This document shows positions 9,343 to 17,031 of a stretch of 64,000 bases of DNA, piece by piece. A program made the position numbers and the translations under genes. Source of the DNA: Cytophagaceae bacterium (GTDB lineage: Bacteria; Bacteroidota; Bacteroidia; Cytophagales; Flexibacteraceae); the NCBI GenBank assembly GCA_027490155.1, contig JAIXYP010000013.1, positions 25,270 to 89,269 on the forward strand, written 5' to 3'. The notes under the pieces were generated by a model. It did not search any database. It saw only the letters and a program-made list of their open reading frames with translations, and had not been told where the DNA came from. Each line of letters opens with the position of its first letter. Position 1 is the stretch's first letter.

Positions 9343-10821
9343 ATGATGCACCGACGCAAATTTATGCGCGGTGCTGCTCTCCTCAGCTCTGCGGGTTTAA
9401 TTCCCCAGCTGCTGCATGGGCAGTCCCTTCAGCATGAAAAGGAGGGATACGCCTTCGATACACCGACCAATAAGTCAGTCACTGCAGGTATGCCTCTGAC
9501 AGATGAAGAGGCACTTGATTGGGCGAAGTCGAACATTGCCTCAGTCCGTCAACCTAGAATTGAGCTCTACTTAATCGACCGTAAAGGCAAACCACTTGCT
9601 GGCCTCAAGGTTAAGTTAATCCAGACGCAATCGGAGTTTTTGTTTGGTGACAACAACTACAGCATGGATCACCATGCACAAAATGGCACGTGGGATACCT
9701 TGTGCGCAGAAGCTGGACGTGAAGCTTATTCTGGCCTCTTCAATGCCTTAAACAACACCTGCTACTGGACCGAAAAGTCAGCAAATAGCATGAAGCGGGT
9801 GGAAGAGCATCAAGGCGACATCAGACTAGAGTCCTTTGCCAAGGTAGTGGACTGGGCTGTATCTAATGGCATCACCTGCAAAGGTCATCCTCTTTTTTGG
9901 CCAATTGATAAGGCCATACCTAAATGGCTGAGGCATTATGACTATGACACCCAGCTCAAATTCCTTGAAGTGCGCATTCGGTCGATGGTGAGTAGGTTCA
10001 AAACCAAAGTACCAATCTGGGACATGGTCAACGAAATGATGTGGGAGCCAGCCTTGGTAAACATCAACAAACGCAACTGGCCCCACCTCGAGTCTGAAGA
10101 AAACCTAGTCGCCTATATTTCCATGATTCTCCGATGGGCGAAAGAGGAAGACCCAACCGGAACGTTCTTACTTAACGAGTATGGAGTTGAGAATGACGAG
10201 AAGGTCGGACTCAAAGATCAGTTTGGTACCCCTGTCACAGCTGCTTCGCAACGGAAGCGCTACATCAGTTTGATCCAAGCCCTCCAAAAGGCAGGTACCC
10301 CTGTTGATGGTATCGGATTGCAGTCCCACAGTGGGCGGATGCTAACACCGTTAGAGCAATACAAAGTCTATCAGGAGGTTGGGGCCACCGGAATACCTAT
10401 ACATATCACAGAGTTTTGGGTACAGTCCGACCATGGGCATGAACCTGACGAACAAACTAGGCAGGATGCCGCCAAACAAGACCAAATCGCTAACAAAATC
10501 GTTGACTATGTCACTATGGCGTTTGGGCACCAAGAGGTTGATGCATTTATGGGTTGGGGCCTAACAAAGCATTGTTACCAGATAGACAAAGACGGTAGCT
10601 ATGACCTCTATGCGTCCTACCATCGTCTTAAGGACTTAACCCAAAAGCAATGGCGAACAAATTTGGAGGCCAAAACTGATAGCAATGGCAAACTGTCATT
10701 TAATGGCTTTGAGGGCGCTTACCAACTCACCTTTCCTGACGGCAAGATCCTAAAAGGCATCAGGTTTGACCATAAAAAAGGCATAAAACTGCAGCAGCTC
10801 AGCCTACCAATCACGACGTAG
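9343..10821 (+). CDS. GH10 endo-beta-1,4-xylanase with Tat-like signal
   Basis: The product has 492 residues. The N-terminus carries a twin-arginine pattern (HRRKFMRG) followed by a hydrophobic stretch, consistent with Tat export, then a beta-rich segment (about 71-105, RIELYLIDRKGKPLAGLKV) seen at the front of some GH10 enzymes. The GH10 barrel has the acid/base E231 in WDMVNE, the LNEYG strand (277-281) and the nucleophile E357 in HITEFWV. It would cut internal beta-1,4 bonds of xylan outside the cytoplasm. A short beta tail (about 450-492) replaces any T9SS domain. It is divergent from the fucose genes and followed by a mutarotase gene 158 bp on. Confidence 0.88.
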   Translation: MMHRRKFMRGAALLSSAGLIPQLLHGQSLQHEKEGYAFDTPTNKSVTAGMPLTDEEALDWAKSNIASVRQPRIELYLIDRKGKPLAGLKVKLIQTQSEFLFGDNNYSMDHHAQNGTWDTLCAEAGREAYSGLFNALNNTCYWTEKSANSMKRVEEHQGDIRLESFAKVVDWAVSNGITCKGHPLFWPIDKAIPKWLRHYDYDTQLKFLEVRIRSMVSRFKTKVPIWDMVNEMMWEPALVNINKRNWPHLESEENLVAYISMILRWAKEEDPTGTFLLNEYGVENDEKVGLKDQFGTPVTAASQRKRYISLIQALQKAGTPVDGIGLQSHSGRMLTPLEQYKVYQEVGATGIPIHITEFWVQSDHGHEPDEQTRQDAAKQDQIANKIVDYVTMAFGHQEVDAFMGWGLTKHCYQIDKDGSYDLYASYHRLKDLTQKQWRTNLEAKTDSNGKLSFNGFEGAYQLTFPDGKILKGIRFDHKKGIKLQQLSLPITT

Positions 10822-10979
10822 TTAAACTACTTCAATTATAGACAGCGGGTGATTGATATGGCCCCTCTCTGCTTTATATTTGGCCATATTGCGCACCAGC
10901 CAAGTAATAAAAGGCTAGGCTGATGCCCACTAACCAACAGAAAATTCACAGTCCTCTATAACCATCACCAATTTAAATC

Positions 10980-11315
10980 ATGGCAGTCAAAAGAGTAGGT
11001 AGTGTGCTGCGCGTCAGGCCAGAACATTTTGAAGAATACAAACGCCTCCATGCTGCAGTCTGGCCAGGAGTATTGGCCCAGATCCAGAAGGCAAACATGC
11101 GCAACTATAGCATCTTCGAGAAAGATGGCTACCTGTTCAGCTATTACGAATACATCGGCACAGACTTTGACGGGGATATGGCGCGTATAGGCGAAGACGA
11201 AGAAACGCGGCGCTGGTGGGCAGTTGTTGGCCCGATGCAGGACCCACTCGAGACCCGCAAAGACGGCGAATGGTGGGCCGAAATGGAAGAAGTTTTCCAC
11301 TTTGATGGAGAATAA
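10980..11315 (+). CDS. L-rhamnose/L-fucose mutarotase family protein (RhaM-like)
   Basis: The product has 111 residues, the full length of the family (DUF718, ferredoxin-like dimer). The pattern RVRPEHFEEYKRLHAAVWPGVLA at the N-terminus, the NYSIF strand and the C-terminal WWAEMEEVFH are typical. Members interconvert the alpha and beta pyranose anomers of 6-deoxy sugars. With FucP and the lactonase nearby, fucose is the likely substrate. The stop codon overlaps the start of the next gene (glycosyltransferase) by 11 bp, which suggests co-translation although the functions are not obviously linked. Confidence 0.85.
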   Translation: MAVKRVGSVLRVRPEHFEEYKRLHAAVWPGVLAQIQKANMRNYSIFEKDGYLFSYYEYIGTDFDGDMARIGEDEETRRWWAVVGPMQDPLETRKDGEWWAEMEEVFHFDGE

Positions 11316-12402
11316 TCAGACACAAAATACCGATCACAAACTAGGCAAATCTGGAAGTCAGAATCTGCCTGAGGTCACAATATGGGTAGCCGCACGGGAT
11401 GAAGCCGAGCGGCTTCCCCTTTTATTGGCATCGCTCTTGGCGCAGGACTATCCAACCGAAAGGCTCCAGATCCTGATCGGTAATGACCAAAGTACGGACC
11501 AAACGGCCGGGATCGTGACCGAGATCAGTCAGTCTTTTACACAGATCAAACTGGTGGATATTCCAAACTACAATACCCACCTGCGGTCCAAAAGCCGAGT
11601 ACTGAACTATCTAGCTGGCCTCACGAACACAGACTATGTGCTCATTACGGATGCGGATATAGTATTACCACCAACATGGGTACGTGCGATGATCACCGAA
11701 TTGTTGGACCCAGCCAATGGGCAGCCGGTTCATTTAGTTTCGGGCATTACAACTATGCTAGGCACCTCTGTATACAGCCGCATACAGGGTTTGGATTGGT
11801 TGACGGCACTTTTTACGGTTAGTTTGCTGGACAAAGTGAATGTTGGGGTCACGGCGCTAGGAAACAATATGGCATTTGACTTCCGAGCCTATCAGACAAT
11901 TGGGGGCTATGCAGCCTTGCCAGCTAGTATCGTTGAGGATTTTCAGCTTTATATGGCCTTCCGAGATGGAGGGTTCCAAACGGCTAATCGGTATTCGGGA
12001 CACCTATTGGCTACCACCTTTGCGCCTGAGACTTGGTCCGGTTACATTAAACAACGGGTGCGATGGCTTTCGGGTGGTTTACAAACTGATGCTGTTGTGC
12101 GGACCATCTTTTTTGCACAGTTTGGATGGTATCCTGTGTTGGGTATTGTTGCTCTGTCTGGTATGGGAACGTTGAGCACTATTGCGGCTCTACTGGTCAT
12201 AGTCAGGTACTTATCCATAACGACCCTCTGCTATTTCGCGATCCTGAAAGCAGACAACCCACGTAACAATCTGATATCTCAGTTTTGGGCCTTGCCATGG
12301 CTGTTTGAGCTCTACTTTATAGTCGGGTATGTTTCGACCATCTATGCCTATTATGCTAACCCAGTTGTGGATTGGAAAGGCCGTACTTACCCCCAAAAAT
12401 AA
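11305..12402 (+). CDS. Processive-type GT2 membrane glycosyltransferase
   Basis: The ATG at 11305 (365 residues) is chosen because it overlaps the mutarotase stop by only 11 bp. The frame is open further upstream inside that gene. The GT-A domain shows VAARDE (28-33), DQSTD (61-65), the metal-binding DAD (116-118), ED (211-212) and QRVRW (250-254, the QxxRW motif of processive synthases). Two to three membrane helices follow near 280-350. The D,D,D,QxxRW set resembles enzymes such as IcaA or hyaluronan/cellulose synthase relatives, and also many single-addition membrane GT2 enzymes of Bacteroidota. Product and acceptor are unknown. No polysaccharide operon surrounds it. Confidence 0.85.
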   Translation: MENNQTQNTDHKLGKSGSQNLPEVTIWVAARDEAERLPLLLASLLAQDYPTERLQILIGNDQSTDQTAGIVTEISQSFTQIKLVDIPNYNTHLRSKSRVLNYLAGLTNTDYVLITDADIVLPPTWVRAMITELLDPANGQPVHLVSGITTMLGTSVYSRIQGLDWLTALFTVSLLDKVNVGVTALGNNMAFDFRAYQTIGGYAALPASIVEDFQLYMAFRDGGFQTANRYSGHLLATTFAPETWSGYIKQRVRWLSGGLQTDAVVRTIFFAQFGWYPVLGIVALSGMGTLSTIAALLVIVRYLSITTLCYFAILKADNPRNNLISQFWALPWLFELYFIVGYVSTIYAYYANPVVDWKGRTYPQK

Positions 12403-12432
12403 CCCAAACTCATGCAGCCTAAGGGGTTGAAC

Positions 12433-12465
12433 TTGGGCATAGCTATCCGCAAAACCATACCTTTG
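12433..12465 (+). promoter_or_regulatory. Promoter-like TTG-N22-TACCTTTG just before the WD40 gene
   Basis: TTG at 12433-12435 and TACCTTTG at 12458-12465 form a Bacteroidota-type promoter whose -7 box ends only 4 nt before the ATG at 12470. Transcription would begin at or inside the start codon, implying a leaderless or nearly leaderless mRNA. Confidence 0.4.
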
Positions 12466-12469
12466 CAGC

Positions 12470-13414
12470 ATGTTATCACCAATGATTGGGGTCGAAAAAG
12501 TAGCTACACTGGCAGGCCATGCAGACGCGGTCTATGCTGTCTGTGGTGCCGATGCTGACCACAAAATCATCAGCACCGGAGGGGATGGCATGGTAGCTAT
12601 GTGGGACCTCCGGATGCCTGACCTAGGCCACCTAGTGGCACAGATACCAAGCTCCAGCTATGCCTTGGCTTTTGACCAAAGCCGCCAACTATTGGCCCTA
12701 GGGCATAACTATGATGGTATCCATGTCATCGATTGGGCCACCAAGGCTGAGGTTGGCAGCTTGAGTTTTACGAAACACCAGATTTTTAGCCTCCTGATCC
12801 AGGATGAGACCCTGTTTGCAGCCACCGCAGACGGCATTCTGCATACCATTCGGTGGCCCGATCTAGTCCTTGGACCGAGCTGGATCCTAAGTGACAAAAG
12901 TTTGCGCAAAATAGCCCAGCACCCCACGACTAATCAGTTGGCAATTGGTAGCTCGGATGGATGGATAACAGTGCTTGACCTAAAGTACAAAACCATACTC
13001 AAAAGGTGGCAGGCCCATCAAAACTCGGTTTTTGCCCTAGCCTACAGTCCTGATGGGAAGCAATTGGTTTCTGGCAGCCGCGATGCCCATCTCAAAAGTT
13101 GGGATTCCACAGCCGACTATACTGCGCTGGAGTCGGTTGTTGCCCACAATTATGCCATCAATGCAATTGCTTTCAGCCCCGATGGGCAGTATATTGCCTC
13201 AGTCAGCATGGACAAGGCCATCAAGATTTGGCACTATCCGACCCTGAAATTGCTCAAAGTGATTGACAAAGCAAGGCACGCAGGACACGGAACATCGGTA
13301 AATGCTGTATATTGGTCCCCATTTAACAACCAGTTGGTAACGGCAAGCGACGACCGTATGCTATCAGTCTGGGAAATCAACTTAGAACTTTTGCGCCAGA
13401 GGGCATCGCTATAA
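12470..13414 (+). CDS. WD40 repeat protein
   Basis: The product has 314 residues, without signal peptide or membrane helix. About seven beta-propeller blades can be traced by their GH...W/D endings, for example LAGHADAVYAVCGADAD with VAMWDLR, then WQAHQNSVFALAYSPDG with HLKSWD, VAHNYAINAIAFSPDG with IKIWHY, and a last blade ending LSVWEINLE. It is probably a cytoplasmic scaffold for protein contacts. The stop is 3 bp before the DivIVA-domain gene, so the two are almost certainly co-transcribed, which raises the possibility of a joint role in envelope growth or division. Confidence 0.88.
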   Translation: MLSPMIGVEKVATLAGHADAVYAVCGADADHKIISTGGDGMVAMWDLRMPDLGHLVAQIPSSSYALAFDQSRQLLALGHNYDGIHVIDWATKAEVGSLSFTKHQIFSLLIQDETLFAATADGILHTIRWPDLVLGPSWILSDKSLRKIAQHPTTNQLAIGSSDGWITVLDLKYKTILKRWQAHQNSVFALAYSPDGKQLVSGSRDAHLKSWDSTADYTALESVVAHNYAINAIAFSPDGQYIASVSMDKAIKIWHYPTLKLLKVIDKARHAGHGTSVNAVYWSPFNNQLVTASDDRMLSVWEINLELLRQRASL

Positions 13415-13417
13415 ATC

Positions 13418-14491
13418 ATGAAGATTACGCCGCTTGATATCCGTCAAAAATCGTTTAACAAGAAGTTTTTTCAAGGCTATGATCCGGATGAAGTTTCGGC
13501 CTTTATGAACTCCTTATCCCAAGCTTGGGAGCGTGTACTTGAGGAAAATCGCGAGTTAAGATACCGGCTTGAAAGTGCCGAGCGCGATGCAAGTCAGTTT
13601 CGCGAGGTCCAGAATGGACTCTATAAAGCCATTCAGGCAGCTGATGACAAGTATGCCGAGCTGATTGAGAATGGGAACCAACAAGCCAATTTCTTGATCA
13701 GGGAGGCTAAGGCAAATGCAGACAGCACCATAAAGGATGCCGAGTGGCGCAGCAAAACCGTAATCGAGGAAGCAGAGCAACAAGCCCGCAATACTTGGCT
13801 CGAGCTCCGCAACCATGTCAATGCCCTCAAGACTGAGTATACGCAGCTCGAAGGAATGAGGCAATTGTTGCTCAGCGAGATCAAAAACTTCAGTAATGAG
13901 TTGCTGGAGCGCGTGGATCGTGTCGCTATCAACCACAAAACTGTGAGCTTTGAGCTGCCACCGATGCCTAGCCATCTACTTGCTAATCCTGCAGAAAAGA
14001 AACCAGAAGATCCAACCCAAGGCACCAACGAAGGCGCCAAAAAGCCAGCTCCGCGTGAGGCCCAGCCAGATGCCGGTCAGCCTTCTCAAGGTCGCCCCTT
14101 TATCAGGTTATCTGCCCAACAAAGTAAACAAACGAGTCGCAACCCTAACCCAACCCCGCCACCGACAAGTAACGAGGTTCCACCTACTGGAAATGGCGGT
14201 CAAGGATCTACACCATCAGCATCGACCACACAGTCTGTTCGGCCTGAAGCGATGCAGGAACGGACCAAACAAAGCCCGAGTGCCCAGAGGCCCACTCCAT
14301 CTTCGACGGTTGCGGAGCCAATTAGGCAATCGCAGGTCAGGTCAGAGCTTGATCAGGCCTTAAATCAGCAACAGATCGACCGCCCATTGGCAGCCCCCTC
14401 TAAACCACCGATTGACTATAAGCCACAACAAATTACAAACAGCGAGACTAATTCTACGGCAAAAGGCGGGTCTTTTTTTGACAATATCTAG
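13418..14491 (+). CDS. DivIVA-domain coiled-coil protein
   Basis: The product has 357 residues. Residues 1-60 (ITPLDIRQKSFNKKFFQGYDP then DEVSAFMNSL) match the DivIVA N-terminal lipid-binding module. About 35-165 is heptad-rich coiled coil. From about 180 the protein turns into a low-complexity Pro/Gln/Ser/Thr-rich, presumably disordered tail ending GGSFFDNI. DivIVA proteins form oligomers at curved membrane and recruit cell wall or division factors. The family is best known in Gram-positive bacteria but also occurs in Bacteroidota. It sits 3 bp after the WD40 gene and 48 bp before folB. Its partners here are unknown. Confidence 0.85.
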   Translation: MKITPLDIRQKSFNKKFFQGYDPDEVSAFMNSLSQAWERVLEENRELRYRLESAERDASQFREVQNGLYKAIQAADDKYAELIENGNQQANFLIREAKANADSTIKDAEWRSKTVIEEAEQQARNTWLELRNHVNALKTEYTQLEGMRQLLLSEIKNFSNELLERVDRVAINHKTVSFELPPMPSHLLANPAEKKPEDPTQGTNEGAKKPAPREAQPDAGQPSQGRPFIRLSAQQSKQTSRNPNPTPPPTSNEVPPTGNGGQGSTPSASTTQSVRPEAMQERTKQSPSAQRPTPSSTVAEPIRQSQVRSELDQALNQQQIDRPLAAPSKPPIDYKPQQITNSETNSTAKGGSFFDNI

Positions 14492-14539
14492 GTGCTTCGT
14501 CTAGGCTGACGTCAATAAAAACATAGTATTTCCATTGAA

Positions 14540-14926
14540 ATGAAAGGTACCATCGACAAAACCATCAAGTCCTGCTGGGTGGGCCTTTCTGACGTGCTGA
14601 TCAACGCACCTGTCGGAGTGCATGATTTTGAGCGAGAACAGGGTAATCAGTTTATTGTCGATTTCGAAGTCAAGCTCAAATATGTCCATAGTGTCCGGAC
14701 TGATGAGCTAGATCATACAATCGACTACAGTATGCTCTTTGAAGCAATCCAGAAAGGATTTGCCGAACCAGCCTTCTTGCTAGAGTTTGTTGCAGGGCGT
14801 ATCCTGACAGAGGTACGTGCCTATTTGCCGGACCATCAATACAAACTCTGTATCCGGAAACTGACTCCTGCTATCCCTAATGCCCAAATTGGCCAAAGCG
14901 TTGTCCGGCTTAAGGGTAAATTCTGA
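14540..14926 (+). CDS. folB: Dihydroneopterin aldolase
   Basis: The product has 128 residues, normal FolB length. VLINAPVGVHDFEREQGNQF holds the conserved Glu that binds the pterin, LDHTIDYSML is the family's mid motif, and the catalytic Lys lies in CIRKLTPAIP. The enzyme cleaves 7,8-dihydroneopterin to 6-hydroxymethyl-7,8-dihydropterin and glycolaldehyde in folate synthesis. The next enzyme, FolK, is encoded 42 kb away at 57184. It is probably the last gene of the WD40-DivIVA-folB run. The following murF is convergent. Confidence 0.9.
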   Translation: MKGTIDKTIKSCWVGLSDVLINAPVGVHDFEREQGNQFIVDFEVKLKYVHSVRTDELDHTIDYSMLFEAIQKGFAEPAFLLEFVAGRILTEVRAYLPDHQYKLCIRKLTPAIPNAQIGQSVVRLKGKF

Positions 14927-14986
14927 GCATTTTCCTCAGGATTTCCAATTTGCACCTATACCTACAACAGAGCACCTCTAGTTAGG

Positions 14987-16306
14987 CTAAAGAGCGGGTA
15001 GGAGTCGTTCCATTGCCATGCCGCGGCTCCCCTTGAGAAGGACAAAGTGATCCTGTAAAGGATTATCTTGAAGCCAAGCCTCTGCCTCAGCACGTGTCTC
15101 AAAGTGATAACTATCTGGGCATTGCTCATGGGCTGACTTCATGAAACTACCTACAAAAACCGGAACTTTGATACTAGCGAGACCAGAAACCAGAATACCT
15201 ATTGCAGCATGTTCGGCCTCTGCTTCTGGTCCTAGCTCGAACATATCACCCACAAATAGAGCCTTGGGTTTTCCCCGCCAAGTCATCGCAGCAAAATTCT
15301 GAATAGCAAGTACCATACTACTAGGGTTAGCATTATAGGCATCGAGCAAGATTGTGTTCTGGTATTGGGATTGCCCCAACACGATCTGGGAACGCATATT
15401 GCCTGGTTGATAACTAGTTACTGCCTCGGCAGCATCATCAGGATCGACCCCATAATAATGGCCAATAGCAAGTGCGGTCGCTACATTGCCAAAGTTGTAG
15501 GCCCCGACAAGTTGGGTACCAAATGTCCTGCCTGTTGCATCTTTTATCTTGATATAGCTGTCTGCTGAGACCAAAGAACATGTATAGTCATCCTGCGGAC
15601 CAGGATAGGTGAATGCTGATCCGTATTGGGACACTAGCACCTTCACTTCAAGCTCTTGGGTGTTACAGAACAACTGGCCATTATGTGCTATCAAGTAGTC
15701 AAACAACTCGGCATTAGCCCTAGCCACACCCTCTACTGAGCCGAAACCCTCTAGGTGGTCCTTGCCTATATTGGTAATGAACCCCGCATCAGGCTTAGCT
15801 ATCTCACAAAGTAAGGCGATTTCGTCTGGGCCATTCGCACCAAGCTCCAGGACCGCAACCTCATGCGAGGGATTAAGCTTAAGGATGCTGAGTGGCACGC
15901 CGATATGGTTATTGAGGTTCCCTGGGGTAGCAAACGTATCGTACTTGGTCGAAAGAACGAGGGAAAGCAACTCCTTGGTAGTGGTTTTTCCATTGCTGCC
16001 ACAGACTGCTATGACCTTGAGACCGAGTGCGATCCTATGATGGGTCGCCAATTGTTGGAGGGCCTCCAAACTATCAGGCACAACTTGATATCCTTCTGCT
16101 GAGGTTCGATCCTGATGAAGTTCGCTATCCACGACAACTGCCAAAGCCCCTGCATCTAGGGCCTGCTGGGCGAAGAGGTTGGCATCATAATTAGCCCCTC
16201 TTAGGCAGAAGAACAAGCATCCTTTGGTGATCTTGCGGGTATCGGTACAGATGCCTGATGATTTGAGGTATAGGCCATAAAGTGCTTGGGTATCTGTCAT
16301 TGCCAT
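14987..16306 (-). CDS. murF: UDP-N-acetylmuramoyl-tripeptide--D-alanyl-D-alanine ligase
   Basis: From the ATG at 16306 the product has 439 residues. An upstream TTG (16327) or the second ATG (16300) are alternatives. The N-terminal substrate domain has the DTR motif (22-24). The ATPase domain starts with the P-loop GSNGKTTT (103-110) and continues with TPGNLNNHIGVPLS, LELGAN and NIGKDHLEGFG. The C-terminal domain has LLDAYNANPSSM and FVGDMFELG, both typical of MurF. It adds D-Ala-D-Ala to the UDP-MurNAc-tripeptide in the cytoplasm. It stands outside any dcw cluster, and its stop faces that of folB. Confidence 0.93.
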   Translation of the reverse strand: MAMTDTQALYGLYLKSSGICTDTRKITKGCLFFCLRGANYDANLFAQQALDAGALAVVVDSELHQDRTSAEGYQVVPDSLEALQQLATHHRIALGLKVIAVCGSNGKTTTKELLSLVLSTKYDTFATPGNLNNHIGVPLSILKLNPSHEVAVLELGANGPDEIALLCEIAKPDAGFITNIGKDHLEGFGSVEGVARANAELFDYLIAHNGQLFCNTQELEVKVLVSQYGSAFTYPGPQDDYTCSLVSADSYIKIKDATGRTFGTQLVGAYNFGNVATALAIGHYYGVDPDDAAEAVTSYQPGNMRSQIVLGQSQYQNTILLDAYNANPSSMVLAIQNFAAMTWRGKPKALFVGDMFELGPEAEAEHAAIGILVSGLASIKVPVFVGSFMKSAHEQCPDSYHFETRAEAEAWLQDNPLQDHFVLLKGSRGMAMERLLPAL

Positions 16307-16411
16307 TGGGATAATTGTAAGGTGCAAGATGCAACTTCAGGATGCGGAACGCAAGTGCATAAAGAAGGCCATTTGCTATATGTTGTGCTAAGAAGTTATG
16401 TTAGGCTGGTA

Positions 16412-16442
16412 AAACAAAAAAAGTCAAGGAGACCTTGACTTT
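16412..16442 (-). terminator. Terminator of the small exported protein gene
   Basis: A 10-bp stem (16420-16429 with 16433-16442) with a 3-nt loop is followed on the minus strand by seven T residues. It lies 37 bp after the stop of the gene at 16479. Confidence 0.75.
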
Positions 16443-16478
16443 GGAGTTTTATGAAAAAAAGGGAAACCTAACTAACCA

Positions 16479-16829
16479 CTAATGAGCTAGCTCATGGCTG
16501 TTGATAGTTGCTGACCTGTTCCAGACTGGCCTGAATAAAGACCAAATGGTCCCACCAATCGGCATGATGTGGTCAGTTGTGTCGACCACCTTATTGGTAG
16601 GGTTTTTGACGGCAATCTTCTTGGCTGATTGCTCCTTGACAGGGCCAACAGCGTCAGTTGGCGGTATCAATACCAACTCAGGCATAATCGACGCACCCGC
16701 CGTGGTAGTGGTCGAGACGACATGCTGGGCTGACTTGGCTTGGGCCATAACTGCCGAGCCAAGTAGACCTGCAAAGGAAAAAAATGCAATGACAACAATG
16801 TTGGTATTCAGGTTCAGTATGCGATTCAT
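16479..16829 (-). CDS. Small exported protein of unknown function
   Basis: The product has 116 residues from the ATG at 16829. Residues 1-30 form a Sec signal or single membrane helix (IVVIAFFSFAGLLGSAVMAQA, cut after AQA likely). The rest is Thr/Ser/Pro-rich and low in predicted structure, ending in an HELAH-like tail. I do not recognise a family. Gene reality is supported by the signal peptide, a strong terminator directly downstream on the same strand and a free-standing position. The opposite strand is also open here for 125 codons but lacks these signs. Confidence 0.55.
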   Translation of the reverse strand: MNRILNLNTNIVVIAFFSFAGLLGSAVMAQAKSAQHVVSTTTTAGASIMPELVLIPPTDAVGPVKEQSAKKIAVKNPTNKVVDTTDHIMPIGGTIWSLFRPVWNRSATINSHELAH

Positions 16830-16964
16830 TAGGCTTGCCAACCAGACTTTACAGCTTGACGTTACAAGTTTATGATTTAGTTTGAATTGTTAGGTTACCA
16901 CTCATCCGCTTTAAGAACACTTTAACACAAATTCCACCCATTGATTGATCTATCAGCCAAATAA

Positions 16965-17003
16965 AAGGCCCAATCCGGTCCACATACGGGAGAATTGGGC
17001 CTT
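16965..17003 (-). terminator. Terminator of the large GH13 gene
   Basis: Inverted repeat AAGGCCCAAT (16965-16974) with ATTGGGCCTT (16994-17003), followed by TTTAT on the minus strand, 29 bp after the stop. Confidence 0.7.
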
Positions 17004-17031
17004 CGGATTTAATGCTGACCTGATTAAAACG

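Noticed and set aside
11224..11304. Upstream extension of the GT2 gene
   Set aside because: It would overlap the mutarotase gene by 92 bp. The ATG at 11305 gives a normal short overlap.
16501..16875. 124-codon plus-strand frame opposite the small exported protein
   Set aside because: The minus-strand frame has a signal peptide and a matching terminator, this one has neither.
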